From: a virus
Strand: one strand, 5' to 3'
Length of the DNA: 64,000 bases
IMG/VR virus record: IMGVR_UViG_3300036770_001780
Span: 1 to 64,000 of that record
Under the pieces are notes generated by a model that was not told where the DNA came from, did not search any database, and saw nothing but the letters and a program-made list of their open reading frames with translations. How positions within the stretch are numbered: position 1 is the first letter of the stretch; the number at the start of each line of letters is the position of its first letter. The translations under genes and the position numbers were made by a program. Positions 35,562 to 45,423 of the stretch are shown here, piece by piece.

Positions 35562-37451
35562 ATGGAAAGACTACCACATTCGCCATCTTTAGCCAAAACG
35601 GGAGAAACTCCTGAGTATAGGGCAAATTACACCCGAAAGATCAAAGAGTGGCGAGATGGCACCCGCGAACAAGCGATGCTTTCCTACCGCAACTCAATCG
35701 AGTTCCCTAACGTCGAAAAGTACATCAGATACCTAGAAGGCGCTCAGTGGGATAATCGACGGCCTCGTTATAAGAGCCGGTTCGTTGACAACAAGATGGA
35801 GTTGGTTCGTAGGGAGCGGCTTTCGCTGCTTACCGATTCGCGTCCTTCCATTGATGTTTCTACAAATGTTGAAGCATACGAAGAGCCAGCTCAGGTAATC
35901 GCCAATGTAATCAGGGCGGAGTGGATTCGTCAAAACATGGGTGACGCACTAGTTGACGTTACTGACATCGCCATGCTTCATGGGATTGCCTATTGGCGAA
36001 TAGGCGCTTCCGCACCTGGATCAATGCGGGTTGTTCCCCTTGGGCCTGATAACGTAATGCCGATTCAGCCCAGCAAGACAAGCCTTCAAGACTCTGCGGC
36101 TGTCTTATACCGGAACTGGAAGCCTATCTCTTACTTCAAGAAAGTATTCCCTATGAGCGCACAGGGAATTGAGGATCAGGCTAAATACTGGGAGGCTAAG
36201 CCACAGGACAAGTACTCCCGTCCCGCGCACGTACCTGAATACACATGGAGCCAGATGTCTCCCGCCTTCAGAAAGCTAGTAGGCGTACAGACGGGCGACT
36301 TCAGTGCTTATGGCTCTAAGATGTACGGGGCTATTGAACTAGAAGAGTATTACGTAGACGATCTAAGCATCAATGAATCAAATAAAGAAGTAATCGTCCG
36401 CGATCCGTTCCTCCCGCCAGATATGCACAACTGGTGGTATAAGGTAAAACCGGGCGAGCGACTCTATCCGAGGAAGCGCCTTATTATCTTCGCCGGTGAC
36501 CGACTTCTTTACGATGGCCCGTCTCCTTTCTGGCACGGCATGTATCCGTTCGTGGAACTGCGACTTAATCCTGTCCCGTGGTCTTTTCAAGGATTAAGCA
36601 CATACCGATCCCTGGTCCCAATGCAGGATGCTATCAACGAGATTCCTGCCGGTATGCTGGATATGTCGAAGCGGGTATTGAACCCGACGCTGATCGCAAA
36701 GACCAACGTAGCCTCGGAAGCCGCTTGGCGTGAATACTTGAGCGACATGCCCGGTGCTAGGCTGAAGGTAAACCCGAACGTCAATATTGGCGCTGATATA
36801 CAATACGGACAGGTTCCGCAGATTCCTCAGTACGTAATCGCTCTCCTTCAGGGCGTAATCATGCCTGAGTTCGACAAGATGAGCGGCATCATGGATATGT
36901 CGAAGCTTGCCGGTAAGAATCAACTCCCCTCTGGAGATACAATCGACCAGATGCGAGATACACTACAGACCCCGCTCCGCAGGGAAGAGAGGTTTTTGGA
37001 GTCATTCTTGCAGCGGTGTGGCACGCAGGCTGTGTCTAACGTTATCCAGTTCTACACAGCACGCCAGCGCATGAAGATGTTGGGCGAGAACGGCCTAAGC
37101 TGGGAAGACTTCACCTACGATCCTGGCAATCTTTATCCGGGATCCGATGGTGATTTCGACAAACAGCGCAAGGAAACCTTCTGGTCTATTTTCTCTATGA
37201 CAGTAAAGCCGGGTTCTTTGCACTCTGGAGCTAAAGACCGTGAGAAGATGGAAGCAGTTAGTCTCGCTGCTCGTGGTCTTATCTCCAGGAAAGAGCTGTA
37301 TCGAAGGCTAGAGATAGACCCGGAGCGAGCCGACAAAATACTACAAGAACTCATGGAAGAGGCCCAGGCTACGGCATCACTACAGACATCAGGGAGAGCG
37401 CCTCGTTCGGTATCTGAACAGGGTGGACCTTCAGCCGCAATGCCTGGGTAA
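35562..37451 (+). CDS. Portal protein
   Basis: 629 aa. N-terminal WRDGTREQAMLSYRNSIEFP, YLEGAQWDNRRPRYKSRFVD and the later VVPLGPDNVMPIQPSKTSLQ, GMYPFVELRLNPVPWSFQGL are typical of podovirus/siphovirus portals. Position between terminase and capsid agrees. Acidic and Gln-rich tail. Forms the dodecameric DNA channel. Confidence 0.88.
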   Translation: MERLPHSPSLAKTGETPEYRANYTRKIKEWRDGTREQAMLSYRNSIEFPNVEKYIRYLEGAQWDNRRPRYKSRFVDNKMELVRRERLSLLTDSRPSIDVSTNVEAYEEPAQVIANVIRAEWIRQNMGDALVDVTDIAMLHGIAYWRIGASAPGSMRVVPLGPDNVMPIQPSKTSLQDSAAVLYRNWKPISYFKKVFPMSAQGIEDQAKYWEAKPQDKYSRPAHVPEYTWSQMSPAFRKLVGVQTGDFSAYGSKMYGAIELEEYYVDDLSINESNKEVIVRDPFLPPDMHNWWYKVKPGERLYPRKRLIIFAGDRLLYDGPSPFWHGMYPFVELRLNPVPWSFQGLSTYRSLVPMQDAINEIPAGMLDMSKRVLNPTLIAKTNVASEAAWREYLSDMPGARLKVNPNVNIGADIQYGQVPQIPQYVIALLQGVIMPEFDKMSGIMDMSKLAGKNQLPSGDTIDQMRDTLQTPLRREERFLESFLQRCGTQAVSNVIQFYTARQRMKMLGENGLSWEDFTYDPGNLYPGSDGDFDKQRKETFWSIFSMTVKPGSLHSGAKDREKMEAVSLAARGLISRKELYRRLEIDPERADKILQELMEEAQATASLQTSGRAPRSVSEQGGPSAAMPG

Positions 37452-37463
37452 GAAAGGTATCGC

Positions 37464-38159
37464 TTGCCTAGAAAGATAGTAGACAAGTCAAAGACGAAAT
37501 CATTTGAGAATGGTTTTGAACTTAGGGAGATAAAGCCTTTAACGGATAACCAAAAAGAAGTATTCGATCAGTACTCGCAAGGCAAGCAGTTAATGCTTAC
37601 CGGGATGGCGGGGACAGGAAAGACCTTTATTGCTTTGTATCTTGCCTTCAAGGATTTGATCGAAGGGAAGTTGTCCAGTATCGAAATAGTCAGGAGCACG
37701 GTCCCTAGTCGAGACATGGGATTCTTGCCGGGGACCTTGCAGGAGAAGCTTGCTGCTTACGAAGACCCTTACCGGCAGGTAGTTAATAGCCTGTTCGGTC
37801 GAGATGACGCATGGGCCATCCTTCACAAGAAGGGATACGTAAACATGGTGTCTACTAGCTACCTCCGTGGCGTAACTTACAAGAACGTAGCTATCATCTT
37901 TGATGAGATCCAAAACTGCACTATGCAGGAGTTGGATACCGTTATCACACGAGTCGGCCCCGGATGCCGCGTGATTCTTTGCGGAGATATCAAGCAGAAC
38001 GACTTGATTACCGGCAAGAGCGCGTCCGGTATGCCCTCTTTCGAGAAGGTCATCTACTCGATGCAGGAATTTGAGTCCGTGGAGTTCGATATCAAGGACA
38101 TCGTTCGCTCTGGATTAGTAAAAAGCTACTTATTGGCTAAGCATAGGCTAGGACTATAA
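37464..38159 (+). CDS. PhoH-like ATPase
   Basis: 231 aa from TTG with AAAGG upstream. LTDNQKEVFDQY start, Walker A GMAGTGKT (47-54), IVRSTVPSRDMGFLPGT and AIIFDEIQNCTMQELDTVIT (Walker B) match PhoH. Phage PhoH proteins are frequent, with likely RNA-related NTPase activity but no settled role. Between portal and scaffold genes. Confidence 0.9.
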   Translation: MPRKIVDKSKTKSFENGFELREIKPLTDNQKEVFDQYSQGKQLMLTGMAGTGKTFIALYLAFKDLIEGKLSSIEIVRSTVPSRDMGFLPGTLQEKLAAYEDPYRQVVNSLFGRDDAWAILHKKGYVNMVSTSYLRGVTYKNVAIIFDEIQNCTMQELDTVITRVGPGCRVILCGDIKQNDLITGKSASGMPSFEKVIYSMQEFESVEFDIKDIVRSGLVKSYLLAKHRLGL

Positions 38160-38247
38160 CTTTTTCTTTGCACTATGTCAAGCCAATGTTCAAAAATTAG
38201 ATTAGAGCCTTAATAGGTCATAAGACTTATAGGCTATAGGAGATCAG

Positions 38248-38523
38248 ATGAAGGCACAGATCATTGGCACAACTCAACCCGTAAAGAGCGAGCCACACAA
38301 TGTGCTGCCTGAAAACCACGGTAAGCCGCAGGCTCAGACTATTGGAACGACGGTCCCTCTTCAGACCACGCCATCCAACGTCAAGTACGGGGCAGGCGCT
38401 CACAGTGGGAAGTTTCAAGTTATCGGGGACCAGATCAAGATGAGTGATGCCCCGGTTCTTGGCTATCAGTCGGCCAACACCCCGATGTCCGAGCGGGTTG
38501 CGGACAGCAAGAAGGGTTTCTAA
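38248..38523 (+). CDS. Hypothetical protein
   Basis: 91 aa. AGGAGATC upstream. Two related segments (KAQIIGTTQPVKSEPHNVLP and AQTIGTTVPLQTTPSNVKYG). Low-complexity, probably disordered. No family recognised. Preceded by 88 bp without a gene; no convincing promoter resolved there. Confidence 0.6.
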   Translation: MKAQIIGTTQPVKSEPHNVLPENHGKPQAQTIGTTVPLQTTPSNVKYGAGAHSGKFQVIGDQIKMSDAPVLGYQSANTPMSERVADSKKGF

Positions 38524-38532
38524 GGATATATC

Positions 38533-38889
38533 ATGGGTCCAGTAGCAGGTACACCTCCGGTTTCACCAGATGTCATGGCACAACAGATGCCTCCGATGGC
38601 TGCTTATGCAGATCAGGCTCGGGGCATGGTTGGCGGCGGCGGCGCTGCTGCTGAGTCGCAAGACCCCATGAAATTCGTACAGACTTTACTCGACGACATT
38701 GCCTCTAACCTGATGAAGGTAGCGCAGGTTGTCGGACAGAGCAAGAAAGAGCTTATGCCTATCGTTCAAAAGATGGCTGAAGCTGGTTCTATGCTCTCCA
38801 ATGAAATTCAGACTCAAATGCCTCAGCAGCAAACCGCTCAGACGCCTCCTCAAGCAGAAGGCCCTAGCGGAATGGGCTTAGGCGCTTAA
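38533..38889 (+). CDS. Hypothetical protein upstream of scaffold
   Basis: 118 aa. Pro/Met/Gln-rich ends around a helical core (QTLLDDIASNLMKVAQVVGQ). No family recognised. In related phages a small head-assembly protein often occupies this place. Confidence 0.55.
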   Translation: MGPVAGTPPVSPDVMAQQMPPMAAYADQARGMVGGGGAAAESQDPMKFVQTLLDDIASNLMKVAQVVGQSKKELMPIVQKMAEAGSMLSNEIQTQMPQQQTAQTPPQAEGPSGMGLGA

Positions 38890-38976
38890 TCAACCTAAAG
38901 CAACAGGCAACCACCTTGGGCTGGCGTCGAAAGACAGGTTACGAGAACGGGTTAGCTGGAGTTGTTGAAAGGGCAA

Positions 38977-39813
38977 ATGGCAGTAAATAGCTTCGATGAT
39001 ATTTTGAATAGCTTAGTTTCAGACGCAGATGACCGTGAATCGCTTGAGACTTTATCAAATAAGTATCCAGAAATCAAAAATGGATGGCTTCGACAGTCCG
39101 ACTATTCGCGCAAGCTGGATTCATTCCGTGATACGGAGAAGAAAGTGGAGGCGTGGAACAAGTGGGCAGAAGAAAACTGGGATGCGGAAAACAACGCTCC
39201 TAAGATGGAAATCTACTGGCGCAATAAAGCACAGGAACTAGAATCAAGGACGGATACAGACATGACATTTGATGAGATCAAGAACTTCACTGAAGGCTTT
39301 CTGACTGAACGTGGTGTAATGACCAAGACTGATTTGGAATCGGCCATCAACAGCAAGGCCCAAGAGATTGATAAGGGCTTCCAAGGCTCCGCTTATTTCT
39401 CGGCGGTAATTGCTGAAAAGACAGCCGAACATATTCACGAATTTGGCAAGCCACTGAAGGTTCGGGAGTTCATCTCGAAGCTAGGCGAATACGGGACGAA
39501 CGATCTTGATTCGGCCTATGACCGCTATGTTGCCGAAGAGCGGAAGTCACGCGAAGAGCGGCAGATGGAAGAAAAGATCGAGCGGATTCGTAATGAAGAA
39601 CGCGAAAAGGCAAAGCAAGAGGTTTTGGCTCAGCTTCCCAATTCGGGTGGTTTACCGATTGACCAGGGTGAGCCTGCAACGGGACATTTTGAAGCTCGGG
39701 TACGTTCAGTAGGACAGCCAGATGCGGCAGAAAAGGCCAGCCTTGGTGACGGAACCCTAGCTCAAATCGCAGCACAGGCTTATAGGAAACAACAACTTGG
39801 GATCACGGAATAA
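38977..39813 (+). CDS. Scaffold-like head assembly protein
   Basis: 278 aa from MAVNSFDDILNSL (AAAGGG upstream); an in-frame TTG 15 nt earlier is possible. Acidic, highly helical (EERKSREERQMEEKIERIRN, NEEREKAKQEVLAQLP), directly before the major capsid gene, as expected of an internal scaffold. Assignment from composition and position. Confidence 0.7.
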   Translation: MAVNSFDDILNSLVSDADDRESLETLSNKYPEIKNGWLRQSDYSRKLDSFRDTEKKVEAWNKWAEENWDAENNAPKMEIYWRNKAQELESRTDTDMTFDEIKNFTEGFLTERGVMTKTDLESAINSKAQEIDKGFQGSAYFSAVIAEKTAEHIHEFGKPLKVREFISKLGEYGTNDLDSAYDRYVAEERKSREERQMEEKIERIRNEEREKAKQEVLAQLPNSGGLPIDQGEPATGHFEARVRSVGQPDAAEKASLGDGTLAQIAAQAYRKQQLGITE

Positions 39814-39862
39814 CTCACAAGTGAGTGTTCTTGGTTCCCGGTAATTTCTCAAAGAGGAAATC

Positions 39863-40936
39863 ATGGCACTTACTTATAACGATATCAATGCGATCACTAC
39901 TCAGCACATCGTCCCAAAGACGACTGACGTGATCTTTAAGAACGATCCACTGTTCGTTCGGCTTATGTCGAAGAACAAGATCAACTTCGAGGGCGGTCTG
40001 TTCATTCAGCGTCCTATCATGTTCGCGGAACTAGCTAACGGGTTTTTCGCTCGTGGCGACCAGTTCGACACCGGCTATCGCCAGACCGATACGGCTTTCT
40101 CGGTGAACATGAAGTTTGGCTACGTCAACGTAACCCTGCTCGGCACCGACGACGTTCTGAACCGTGGCCCGGAAGCTGCCTTCTCCATCGTGGAGAGCAA
40201 GATGGCAAACGCTTCTCTCACCATGGCGAAGCTTCTCGGCACGACTGTTTACCAGGACGGCCAAGGCGTTCTCTCCGGCACGAAGTCTCTCGATGGCCTT
40301 CTGGCCTGGGTTGACGACGGCAGCACGGTGACCAGCGGTACTGGCGGTACGAACTACACGACCGTAACCGACGTTCGTCGTTCTTTCGCGGCTGTTGGCG
40401 GCATCACCCGTGCCGACATCGTGGCTGGCCCCAGCTCCGGTGACGCAACGACCTACGCTCAGGTAAACGGCATCAACGCCTACACCAATCGGTACGTTGA
40501 TTCGTTCACCCTCAACGTTCTAAACAACGCCTACGGCTTTGCATGGTTCGGAGCTGACCAGCCCGACCTTCTGGTTTGCACCCAAGGCGCTTACAACCGG
40601 ATTTGGAACAGCACCATCTCCAATCAGCGTTACATGCGTGCCGATAGCGACCTTGCTAAGGTTGGCATCCAGTCCTTCCAGTTCAACGCGGCAGATGTCA
40701 CCATCTCCAAGTACCTGAACGACGTGGCTGGCTCCACCTACGGCGTCATCCTCGGCCTGAACACGAACTACATGGAACTCTATGTTTCCGCAAACAAGAA
40801 GTTCCAGTTCGGATTCACCGGCTTCAAGGAAGCACAGAACACCATCGACGTGAGCGGTCAGTTTATGTTCGCAGGCAACTTGGTCGTCCCCAGCCCTCGC
40901 ACATCATTCAAGTTGACTGGCACGGGCATCGCCTAA
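39863..40936 (+). CDS. Major capsid protein
   Basis: 357 aa. MALTYNDINAITTQHIVPKT, NFEGGLFIQRPIMFAELANG and FGYVNVTLLGTDDVLNRGPE match a phage major capsid type with HK97-like fold. Strong GAGGAAA ribosome site and a post-gene hairpin fit high expression. Codon choice is visibly C-ending and more regular than in neighbours. Confidence 0.88.
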   Translation: MALTYNDINAITTQHIVPKTTDVIFKNDPLFVRLMSKNKINFEGGLFIQRPIMFAELANGFFARGDQFDTGYRQTDTAFSVNMKFGYVNVTLLGTDDVLNRGPEAAFSIVESKMANASLTMAKLLGTTVYQDGQGVLSGTKSLDGLLAWVDDGSTVTSGTGGTNYTTVTDVRRSFAAVGGITRADIVAGPSSGDATTYAQVNGINAYTNRYVDSFTLNVLNNAYGFAWFGADQPDLLVCTQGAYNRIWNSTISNQRYMRADSDLAKVGIQSFQFNAADVTISKYLNDVAGSTYGVILGLNTNYMELYVSANKKFQFGFTGFKEAQNTIDVSGQFMFAGNLVVPSPRTSFKLTGTGIA

Positions 40937-40956
40937 GTCGTTTGAAATCAACGGGA

Positions 40957-40983
40957 TGGGGTGGTCGCTATTCGGCCACCCCA
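40957..40983 (+). other. Hairpin after the capsid gene
   Basis: TGGGGTGG (40957-40964) pairs with CCACCCCA (40976-40983). No T-run. Possibly an mRNA-stabilising or partial termination element. Confidence 0.6.
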
Positions 40984-41026
40984 CTAAAGCCTAAAAGAAC
41001 TCAAGAAAAGAAAAGGAAAATTCAAC

Positions 41027-41395
41027 ATGCTAGGTAATCGCGCACTTCAAGCTGGCGTAACTAACGTCACGGGCGCTGCCGGTGGCCGAACTCTCGGCTA
41101 CAACGTGACTGAAGGCAACATTTATCCCTGTGATCTTCTGACTGTATCCACTTCCGGTACGGCCACGATCACTCTCCCCTCCATCGCAGTTCCGCAGTAT
41201 GGTGGACTTGGCATCGGCGACTCTCAGGTTCTTCGTGTCCTGAACCTCGCCGCCCAGTCTGTTATTCTTGCGGCTGCTTCCGGTGATTCCATCGTCGGAA
41301 AGCACGCTTCTTCGGCTACCATCGCCCAAAATGCCGCCGCAACCTGCGTCAGCAAGGCGACTAGCGCGACCGCTGGCGTTTGGTACACGTTCTAA
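41027..41395 (+). CDS. Capsid decoration/head-fibre-like protein
   Basis: 122 aa. Gly/Ala/Thr-rich beta protein (TATITLPSIAVPQYGGLGIG, DSIVGKHASSATIAQNAAAT). AAAGGAAAA upstream. Position after the capsid gene suggests a decoration protein. Confidence 0.55.
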   Translation: MLGNRALQAGVTNVTGAAGGRTLGYNVTEGNIYPCDLLTVSTSGTATITLPSIAVPQYGGLGIGDSQVLRVLNLAAQSVILAAASGDSIVGKHASSATIAQNAAATCVSKATSATAGVWYTF

Positions 41396-41398
41396 AAA

Positions 41399-41421
41399 CC
41401 GGGAGGGGATAACCCTCCCGG
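41399..41421 (+). other. 9-bp hairpin after the decoration gene
   Basis: CCGGGAGGG/CCCTCCCGG (41399-41407/41413-41421) with loop GATAA. Very stable but without a T-run. Confidence 0.65.
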
Positions 41422-41436
41422 CCCAACTATATCACT

Positions 41437-42600
41437 ATGGCTATTCAACAGCAGTACACTACATCATTAGGTGAATTAGTTGGGCGCATTAGAGCGATTA
41501 AGCCCAATCTGCCGCCGACCGTGGCGCAGGATTTCATTAACGACAGGATTAGGCTTATCCTAGACCGTCAGCCTTGCTGGTCTGGGAACTTTGAAGAGAC
41601 CATCCTGTACGTGCCGACCCCATATAACGCCGGTTCTATCAACTTCACTCAGAACAGTAGAGTGATTAACGGTTCCGGCATGACTTGGCCTGTAAACGAC
41701 GTAGTAAACACAACTATTCCCGCTGGGGTATTACGGCCTGGATTCCAGACCGTGACCCCGGCGTCTATGGCAGGCATTACGGCGGACACTTACTTATACG
41801 TGGACGCAGGCGGAACGCCGGAGATTGTATCCGTCATCTACGTTGGCCCTACTTCATTCACGGCCATATTTAACTACGCTCATTCGGCTGGATGCACGGC
41901 AACGTCAAGTTCTTTAGCTGGTCGTCAAGTGCGATGCGGGAACACTTTCCCTATATTTACCATCGAGGCGGTAGTCTCCAGTACTCAAGCCATTCTCGAC
42001 ATGGAATGGAAAGCTACTGCACAATCGGGAGTAGCTTACACGATCCGGCAGATGTACTATACAGTTGCTCCTGACATCAAGATGCTTAGCGCGGTGGTAG
42101 ACCAAGCCCAAGGCATTCCTCCTTTAAGGATTGATGTTCCTATTACAGAGATCAACCGAATCGACCCTCAGCGAGTTTCCACAGGATACCCACAGATACT
42201 AGCCAACCGTGGGACCAATGCAAATGGTAATATGCAGTGGGAGATTTGGCCTTCCCCGCAAGAGGAGCGCCAGTTAAGAGTCTTCTATTTCAAGCAGCCT
42301 CCAAAGCTAACGACAGAGGGGGATAGGATTCCAGCTTTCATGAATCCTACTGTATTGTTTTACGGAGCGATGGCAGATGCTTATCGGATAAAGATCGGCC
42401 CGGACGATGCCTTCTACGACCCACGGGCATCTCGTGATTACGAGCAGAAGTTCGAGGCCGCCTATCTTGACATGGCCCAGGCCGACAATGAGAAATTACA
42501 GCAGCAGTTCGTGACTCGCGGCGCTGGTTCAGGTATGCCTGGAGGCGCTGACTGGAACCGCTCTCACTCAATCGACGCACTGATGTACTCTAGCTACTAA
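41437..42600 (+). CDS. Head-tail adaptor-like protein
   Basis: 387 aa. Helical head (LGELVGRIRAIKPNLPPTVA, QDFINDRIRLILDRQPCWSG) as in phage adaptor/connector proteins, then a beta-rich middle (100-200) and a helical end (DYEQKFEAAYLDMAQADNEK). Likely part of the connector between portal and tail; exact equivalent unknown. Confidence 0.6.
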   Translation: MAIQQQYTTSLGELVGRIRAIKPNLPPTVAQDFINDRIRLILDRQPCWSGNFEETILYVPTPYNAGSINFTQNSRVINGSGMTWPVNDVVNTTIPAGVLRPGFQTVTPASMAGITADTYLYVDAGGTPEIVSVIYVGPTSFTAIFNYAHSAGCTATSSSLAGRQVRCGNTFPIFTIEAVVSSTQAILDMEWKATAQSGVAYTIRQMYYTVAPDIKMLSAVVDQAQGIPPLRIDVPITEINRIDPQRVSTGYPQILANRGTNANGNMQWEIWPSPQEERQLRVFYFKQPPKLTTEGDRIPAFMNPTVLFYGAMADAYRIKIGPDDAFYDPRASRDYEQKFEAAYLDMAQADNEKLQQQFVTRGAGSGMPGGADWNRSHSIDALMYSSY

Positions 42601-42610
42601 AGGATTAACC

Positions 42611-42838
42611 ATGGATCGCCAATACGAAAAGTACCGACACCCTGTATCAACCGCTATCGAGGTGGATGCTTACAACCCAGTGACTAGTCCTGACCCTTGG
42701 GTTCGTGGTAATCACGTCATGAACGGATATTCGGACTTCGACTTCAGTAAGAAGGCGGTTGATAATTACGGATACCCAGAGCCTTGCAACGGCGCTGGCT
42801 TAATCGTGACTGATAGCCGTATTAAGGGCAAGAAGTAA
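42611..42838 (+). CDS. Small hypothetical virion-region protein
   Basis: 75 aa, aromatic-rich (MDRQYEKYRHPVSTAIEVDA, YSDFDFSKKAVDNYGYPEP). Gene spacing of 10 nt to the previous gene. No family recognised. Confidence 0.55.
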   Translation: MDRQYEKYRHPVSTAIEVDAYNPVTSPDPWVRGNHVMNGYSDFDFSKKAVDNYGYPEPCNGAGLIVTDSRIKGKK

Positions 42839-42843
42839 TCTGA

Positions 42844-43500
42844 ATGTCCCGATTAACTCTTGCTGACATGAAGGACCAAGTTTACTCTCGCTTAGAGAGT
42901 AATACCTTGATGTATTCAGGCCAAGAGGTAACGGATGCTATCAACGACGCTATCAGAACTCTGAACATGCTGTGCGGGTGGTATCAGAAGACTTTTTCTG
43001 TTCCTGGAGGCGGATTGACTGTTGCCGGTAGAGTGATCTACGACACGCCAGAAGAGATACTATTTCCTCAGAGAGTTGTTTGGGCCGGTAAGGTACTAGA
43101 GAAGTCGCCTCTCAGCCAGACAAGTAATGAATGGCCTACATGGATGAAGGACACCTCCGATAACACCGGGACGCCTACTTCCAGGTGGATCCCAATTGGC
43201 ATAACCAAGTTTGCCATCCACCCGGCAGACTCTTTAGGCGGCGCGACACTCCAAGTGACCGGGATATCCAATCCGGAAATCCTCGTAAACGATTCCGATA
43301 TCGCCTATATTCCAAAGGAAGGCGTGACCGCTGTCGTTGACTACGCCGCACATGCGGTACAATGCAAGATGCAGGGTATGCCTTTCATGCAGTCTCTTGG
43401 CATGTATCGAAACTTTGAATCCCTGATGAAACTGAATAAGTACTGGTCTAGCTACAGACAGCCAAACCTTTACTACGACGAACAATCACCTAGCAAGTAA
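42844..43500 (+). CDS. Head-tail adaptor-like protein
   Basis: 218 aa. MSRLTLADMKDQVYSRLESN and YSGQEVTDAINDAIRTLNML resemble the gp4/gp6-type adaptor pattern; beta-rich middle and helical end. Second of three adaptor-like proteins (41437, 42844, 44608). Confidence 0.65.
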   Translation: MSRLTLADMKDQVYSRLESNTLMYSGQEVTDAINDAIRTLNMLCGWYQKTFSVPGGGLTVAGRVIYDTPEEILFPQRVVWAGKVLEKSPLSQTSNEWPTWMKDTSDNTGTPTSRWIPIGITKFAIHPADSLGGATLQVTGISNPEILVNDSDIAYIPKEGVTAVVDYAAHAVQCKMQGMPFMQSLGMYRNFESLMKLNKYWSSYRQPNLYYDEQSPSK

Positions 43501-43510
43501 GGAATACAAG

Positions 43511-43876
43511 ATGTTTAACATGACGCGAGTTCGCAATTTCTTCTCGAACCTCATCGGGAAGGTTTGGAATAACAAAAATCTAGCCAACAGCCTCAACTAC
43601 GTCGAGAACCTGATCCCGAAGGTCGGGCCGTTTATCGAGATTGCTGGCGATATCATCATTGGACTAACGCCTACTCAACTCGACGACGCAGGCTGGCTGC
43701 TGATCAAGTCTAACTATCCGAAGTTGTTTAACGGCGAGCCTCTCGACGACGACACCAAGAAGCTGTATGCCCTTGGGATCGCTACTGACTTAATCCAGCA
43801 GCGGTTCCCGGAGGTCTCTACCACCGTTGCACGCACTGCCGCCCAAATGGCCTACCTGCTAACTAAGGCAAAGTGA
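43511..43876 (+). CDS. Hypothetical protein
   Basis: 121 aa. Amphipathic and hydrophobic stretches (VGPFIEIAGDIIIGLTPTQL, TTVARTAAQMAYLLTKAK). No family recognised. Overlaps the next gene by 4 nt. Confidence 0.6.
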   Translation: MFNMTRVRNFFSNLIGKVWNNKNLANSLNYVENLIPKVGPFIEIAGDIIIGLTPTQLDDAGWLLIKSNYPKLFNGEPLDDDTKKLYALGIATDLIQQRFPEVSTTVARTAAQMAYLLTKAK

Positions 43877-44562
43877 ACAACTGCATCCAAGTCGCTCGTT
43901 TGCTCATGTATACATCGGCAGTAGTTCTCCTATCCTGTCTTTCCTATCAGTCTATCCACCTTCCTAGGTCGGTTGAGCCGCGCATATCTCAATTAGCAGA
44001 GCGGTTGGACGCCAGGGATAGACAGGTTGAACGCCTTCTGAAGCACGCTGAAGACGTGATGGAGGACAACTACTGGACTACGAAGGCAAACATTGAGACG
44101 ACAGCCGTGATACTCAGGGACGTAGCGGAGATAACGGGTTCCGTTAGGCGTGAAATCCCTGAGTTGATCGGTGCCGTCAAGGAACTAAAGGCACTCTCTA
44201 GTTCCGTAAGGGAAGACGTATCTTTACTGGCCGATGGCGGTGCTAAGGCGTTGGTTGCGACCGCTGGGCTGGCGGAAGAGCTTGAGTCTTTAACTGAAGA
44301 ATTGTCAGTTCAGATTAGGACCGGATCCCCGAAGGTCTTCCAAACGATTGAAAGAGTAGATCAGTTAGTACTCGATATAGACAAGCATGTAAGCAACCCT
44401 GATGTATATGCTTTAGTTAATAACGCCAAGGAGATTAGCGGGAGCGCGGCCGAGATTGCCAAGACCACAGATGTAGTCACTCGACCGTTGAGGGAGAAGG
44501 CAAAGCTAATCAAAACGATCTTACTGCGAATCGCTGGCATGATCCGGATACAGCCGTTCTAA
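43873..44562 (+). CDS. Membrane-anchored coiled-coil protein
   Basis: 229 aa from GTG. N-terminal span (LLMYTSAVVLLSCLSYQSI), then long helices reminiscent of chemoreceptor-type coiled coils (AEITGSVRREIPELIGAVKE, AEELESLTEELSVQIRTGSP). LLSCL could be a lipobox, so a lipoprotein is possible. Role unknown; perhaps an envelope-acting or virion membrane protein. Confidence 0.6.
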   Translation: MNNCIQVARLLMYTSAVVLLSCLSYQSIHLPRSVEPRISQLAERLDARDRQVERLLKHAEDVMEDNYWTTKANIETTAVILRDVAEITGSVRREIPELIGAVKELKALSSSVREDVSLLADGGAKALVATAGLAEELESLTEELSVQIRTGSPKVFQTIERVDQLVLDIDKHVSNPDVYALVNNAKEISGSAAEIAKTTDVVTRPLREKAKLIKTILLRIAGMIRIQPF

Positions 44563-44570
44563 CCTTTTCA

Positions 44571-44600
44571 TTGATATTCGAACACTCAGGCCAATAGAAT
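44571..44600 (+). promoter_or_regulatory. Promoter, leaderless type
   Basis: TTGATA (44571-44576), 18-nt spacer, TAGAAT (44595-44600), then 7 nt and ATG 44608. No ribosome site. Confidence 0.65.
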
Positions 44601-44607
44601 TGAATTG

Positions 44608-45423
44608 ATGGCTATCAGTGTCAGGAAGCTATATCAAGAGGTATGCGACGTTCTTTTAGAGCCATCCGCTCTTACGGGCGATACTGTGTCAAACGACGAC
44701 TTCCTTGATATATTAAACGACTCTCTCAGGGACTTTCTCCAGTCTTCTGAGTGCTATAAGAAGATAGACCATAACCTGCTCGTCGCTGGGACCAGGGTTT
44801 ACGAAAACGATTACTTCGTAAACCAGCCGACTCACTTGTACGCCGATGAGGATAATCTATACAGGAGTTCTGGCAACTACTGGGATAACTCAGACTACAG
44901 GTGGCAACTTGATCCCAATGGAATACCGGCAGAGTGGAGAAATGACCAAGTTCAAGAAAACCAAGTCGAGATCAGGCCAGCGCCATCTTGGTCTGGCAAT
45001 AGCGTAACTTGCTCAACTGGTCTGTACGGGACTATCTCATCGGTGAGCGGCGTAGTTGATTTTGACATAACTGTATCCGCCCCTTTGTATGGAACGATTT
45101 CATCTACTTACACTGGCCCGGTGTATACAGATGTTACCTCTCCTATGGCCGGGACGATTGCGGCCTTACTGTGCTCGGCGACAAACCTCACCCAGATATT
45201 CACATACACTCTCGAAAGGGAGATTACTAGTCTTGATGACTATATCCCAGATATCCAAGACACATTTAAGCCGTATATCAAGTTCATGATCCTGTCTCGC
45301 ATATTTGGCATGGATGGCGAAGTAAAAAATACAACCCTTCAGAAGTACTACCTGAACAGGTCTCAAGAGGCCGTTCGCATACTACGCGCCGTAGCGCAAG
45401 AAATCCTACTAGAGGTCGCATAA
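44608..45423 (+). CDS. Adaptor/connector-like protein
   Basis: 271 aa. RKLYQEVCDVLLEPSALTGD and FLDILNDSLRDFLQSSECYK resemble adaptor proteins; middle has two similar beta segments (LYGTISSVSGVVDFDITVSA and LYGTISSTYTGPVYTDVTSP). Helical end. A TTG one codon upstream is an alternative start. Confidence 0.6.
   Translation: MAISVRKLYQEVCDVLLEPSALTGDTVSNDDFLDILNDSLRDFLQSSECYKKIDHNLLVAGTRVYENDYFVNQPTHLYADEDNLYRSSGNYWDNSDYRWQLDPNGIPAEWRNDQVQENQVEIRPAPSWSGNSVTCSTGLYGTISSVSGVVDFDITVSAPLYGTISSTYTGPVYTDVTSPMAGTIAALLCSATNLTQIFTYTLEREITSLDDYIPDIQDTFKPYIKFMILSRIFGMDGEVKNTTLQKYYLNRSQEAVRILRAVAQEILLEVA

Noticed and set aside
38160-38247. Promoter before the gene at 38248
   Set aside because: AT-rich with several partial boxes, but no -35/-10 pair at good spacing could be fixed.
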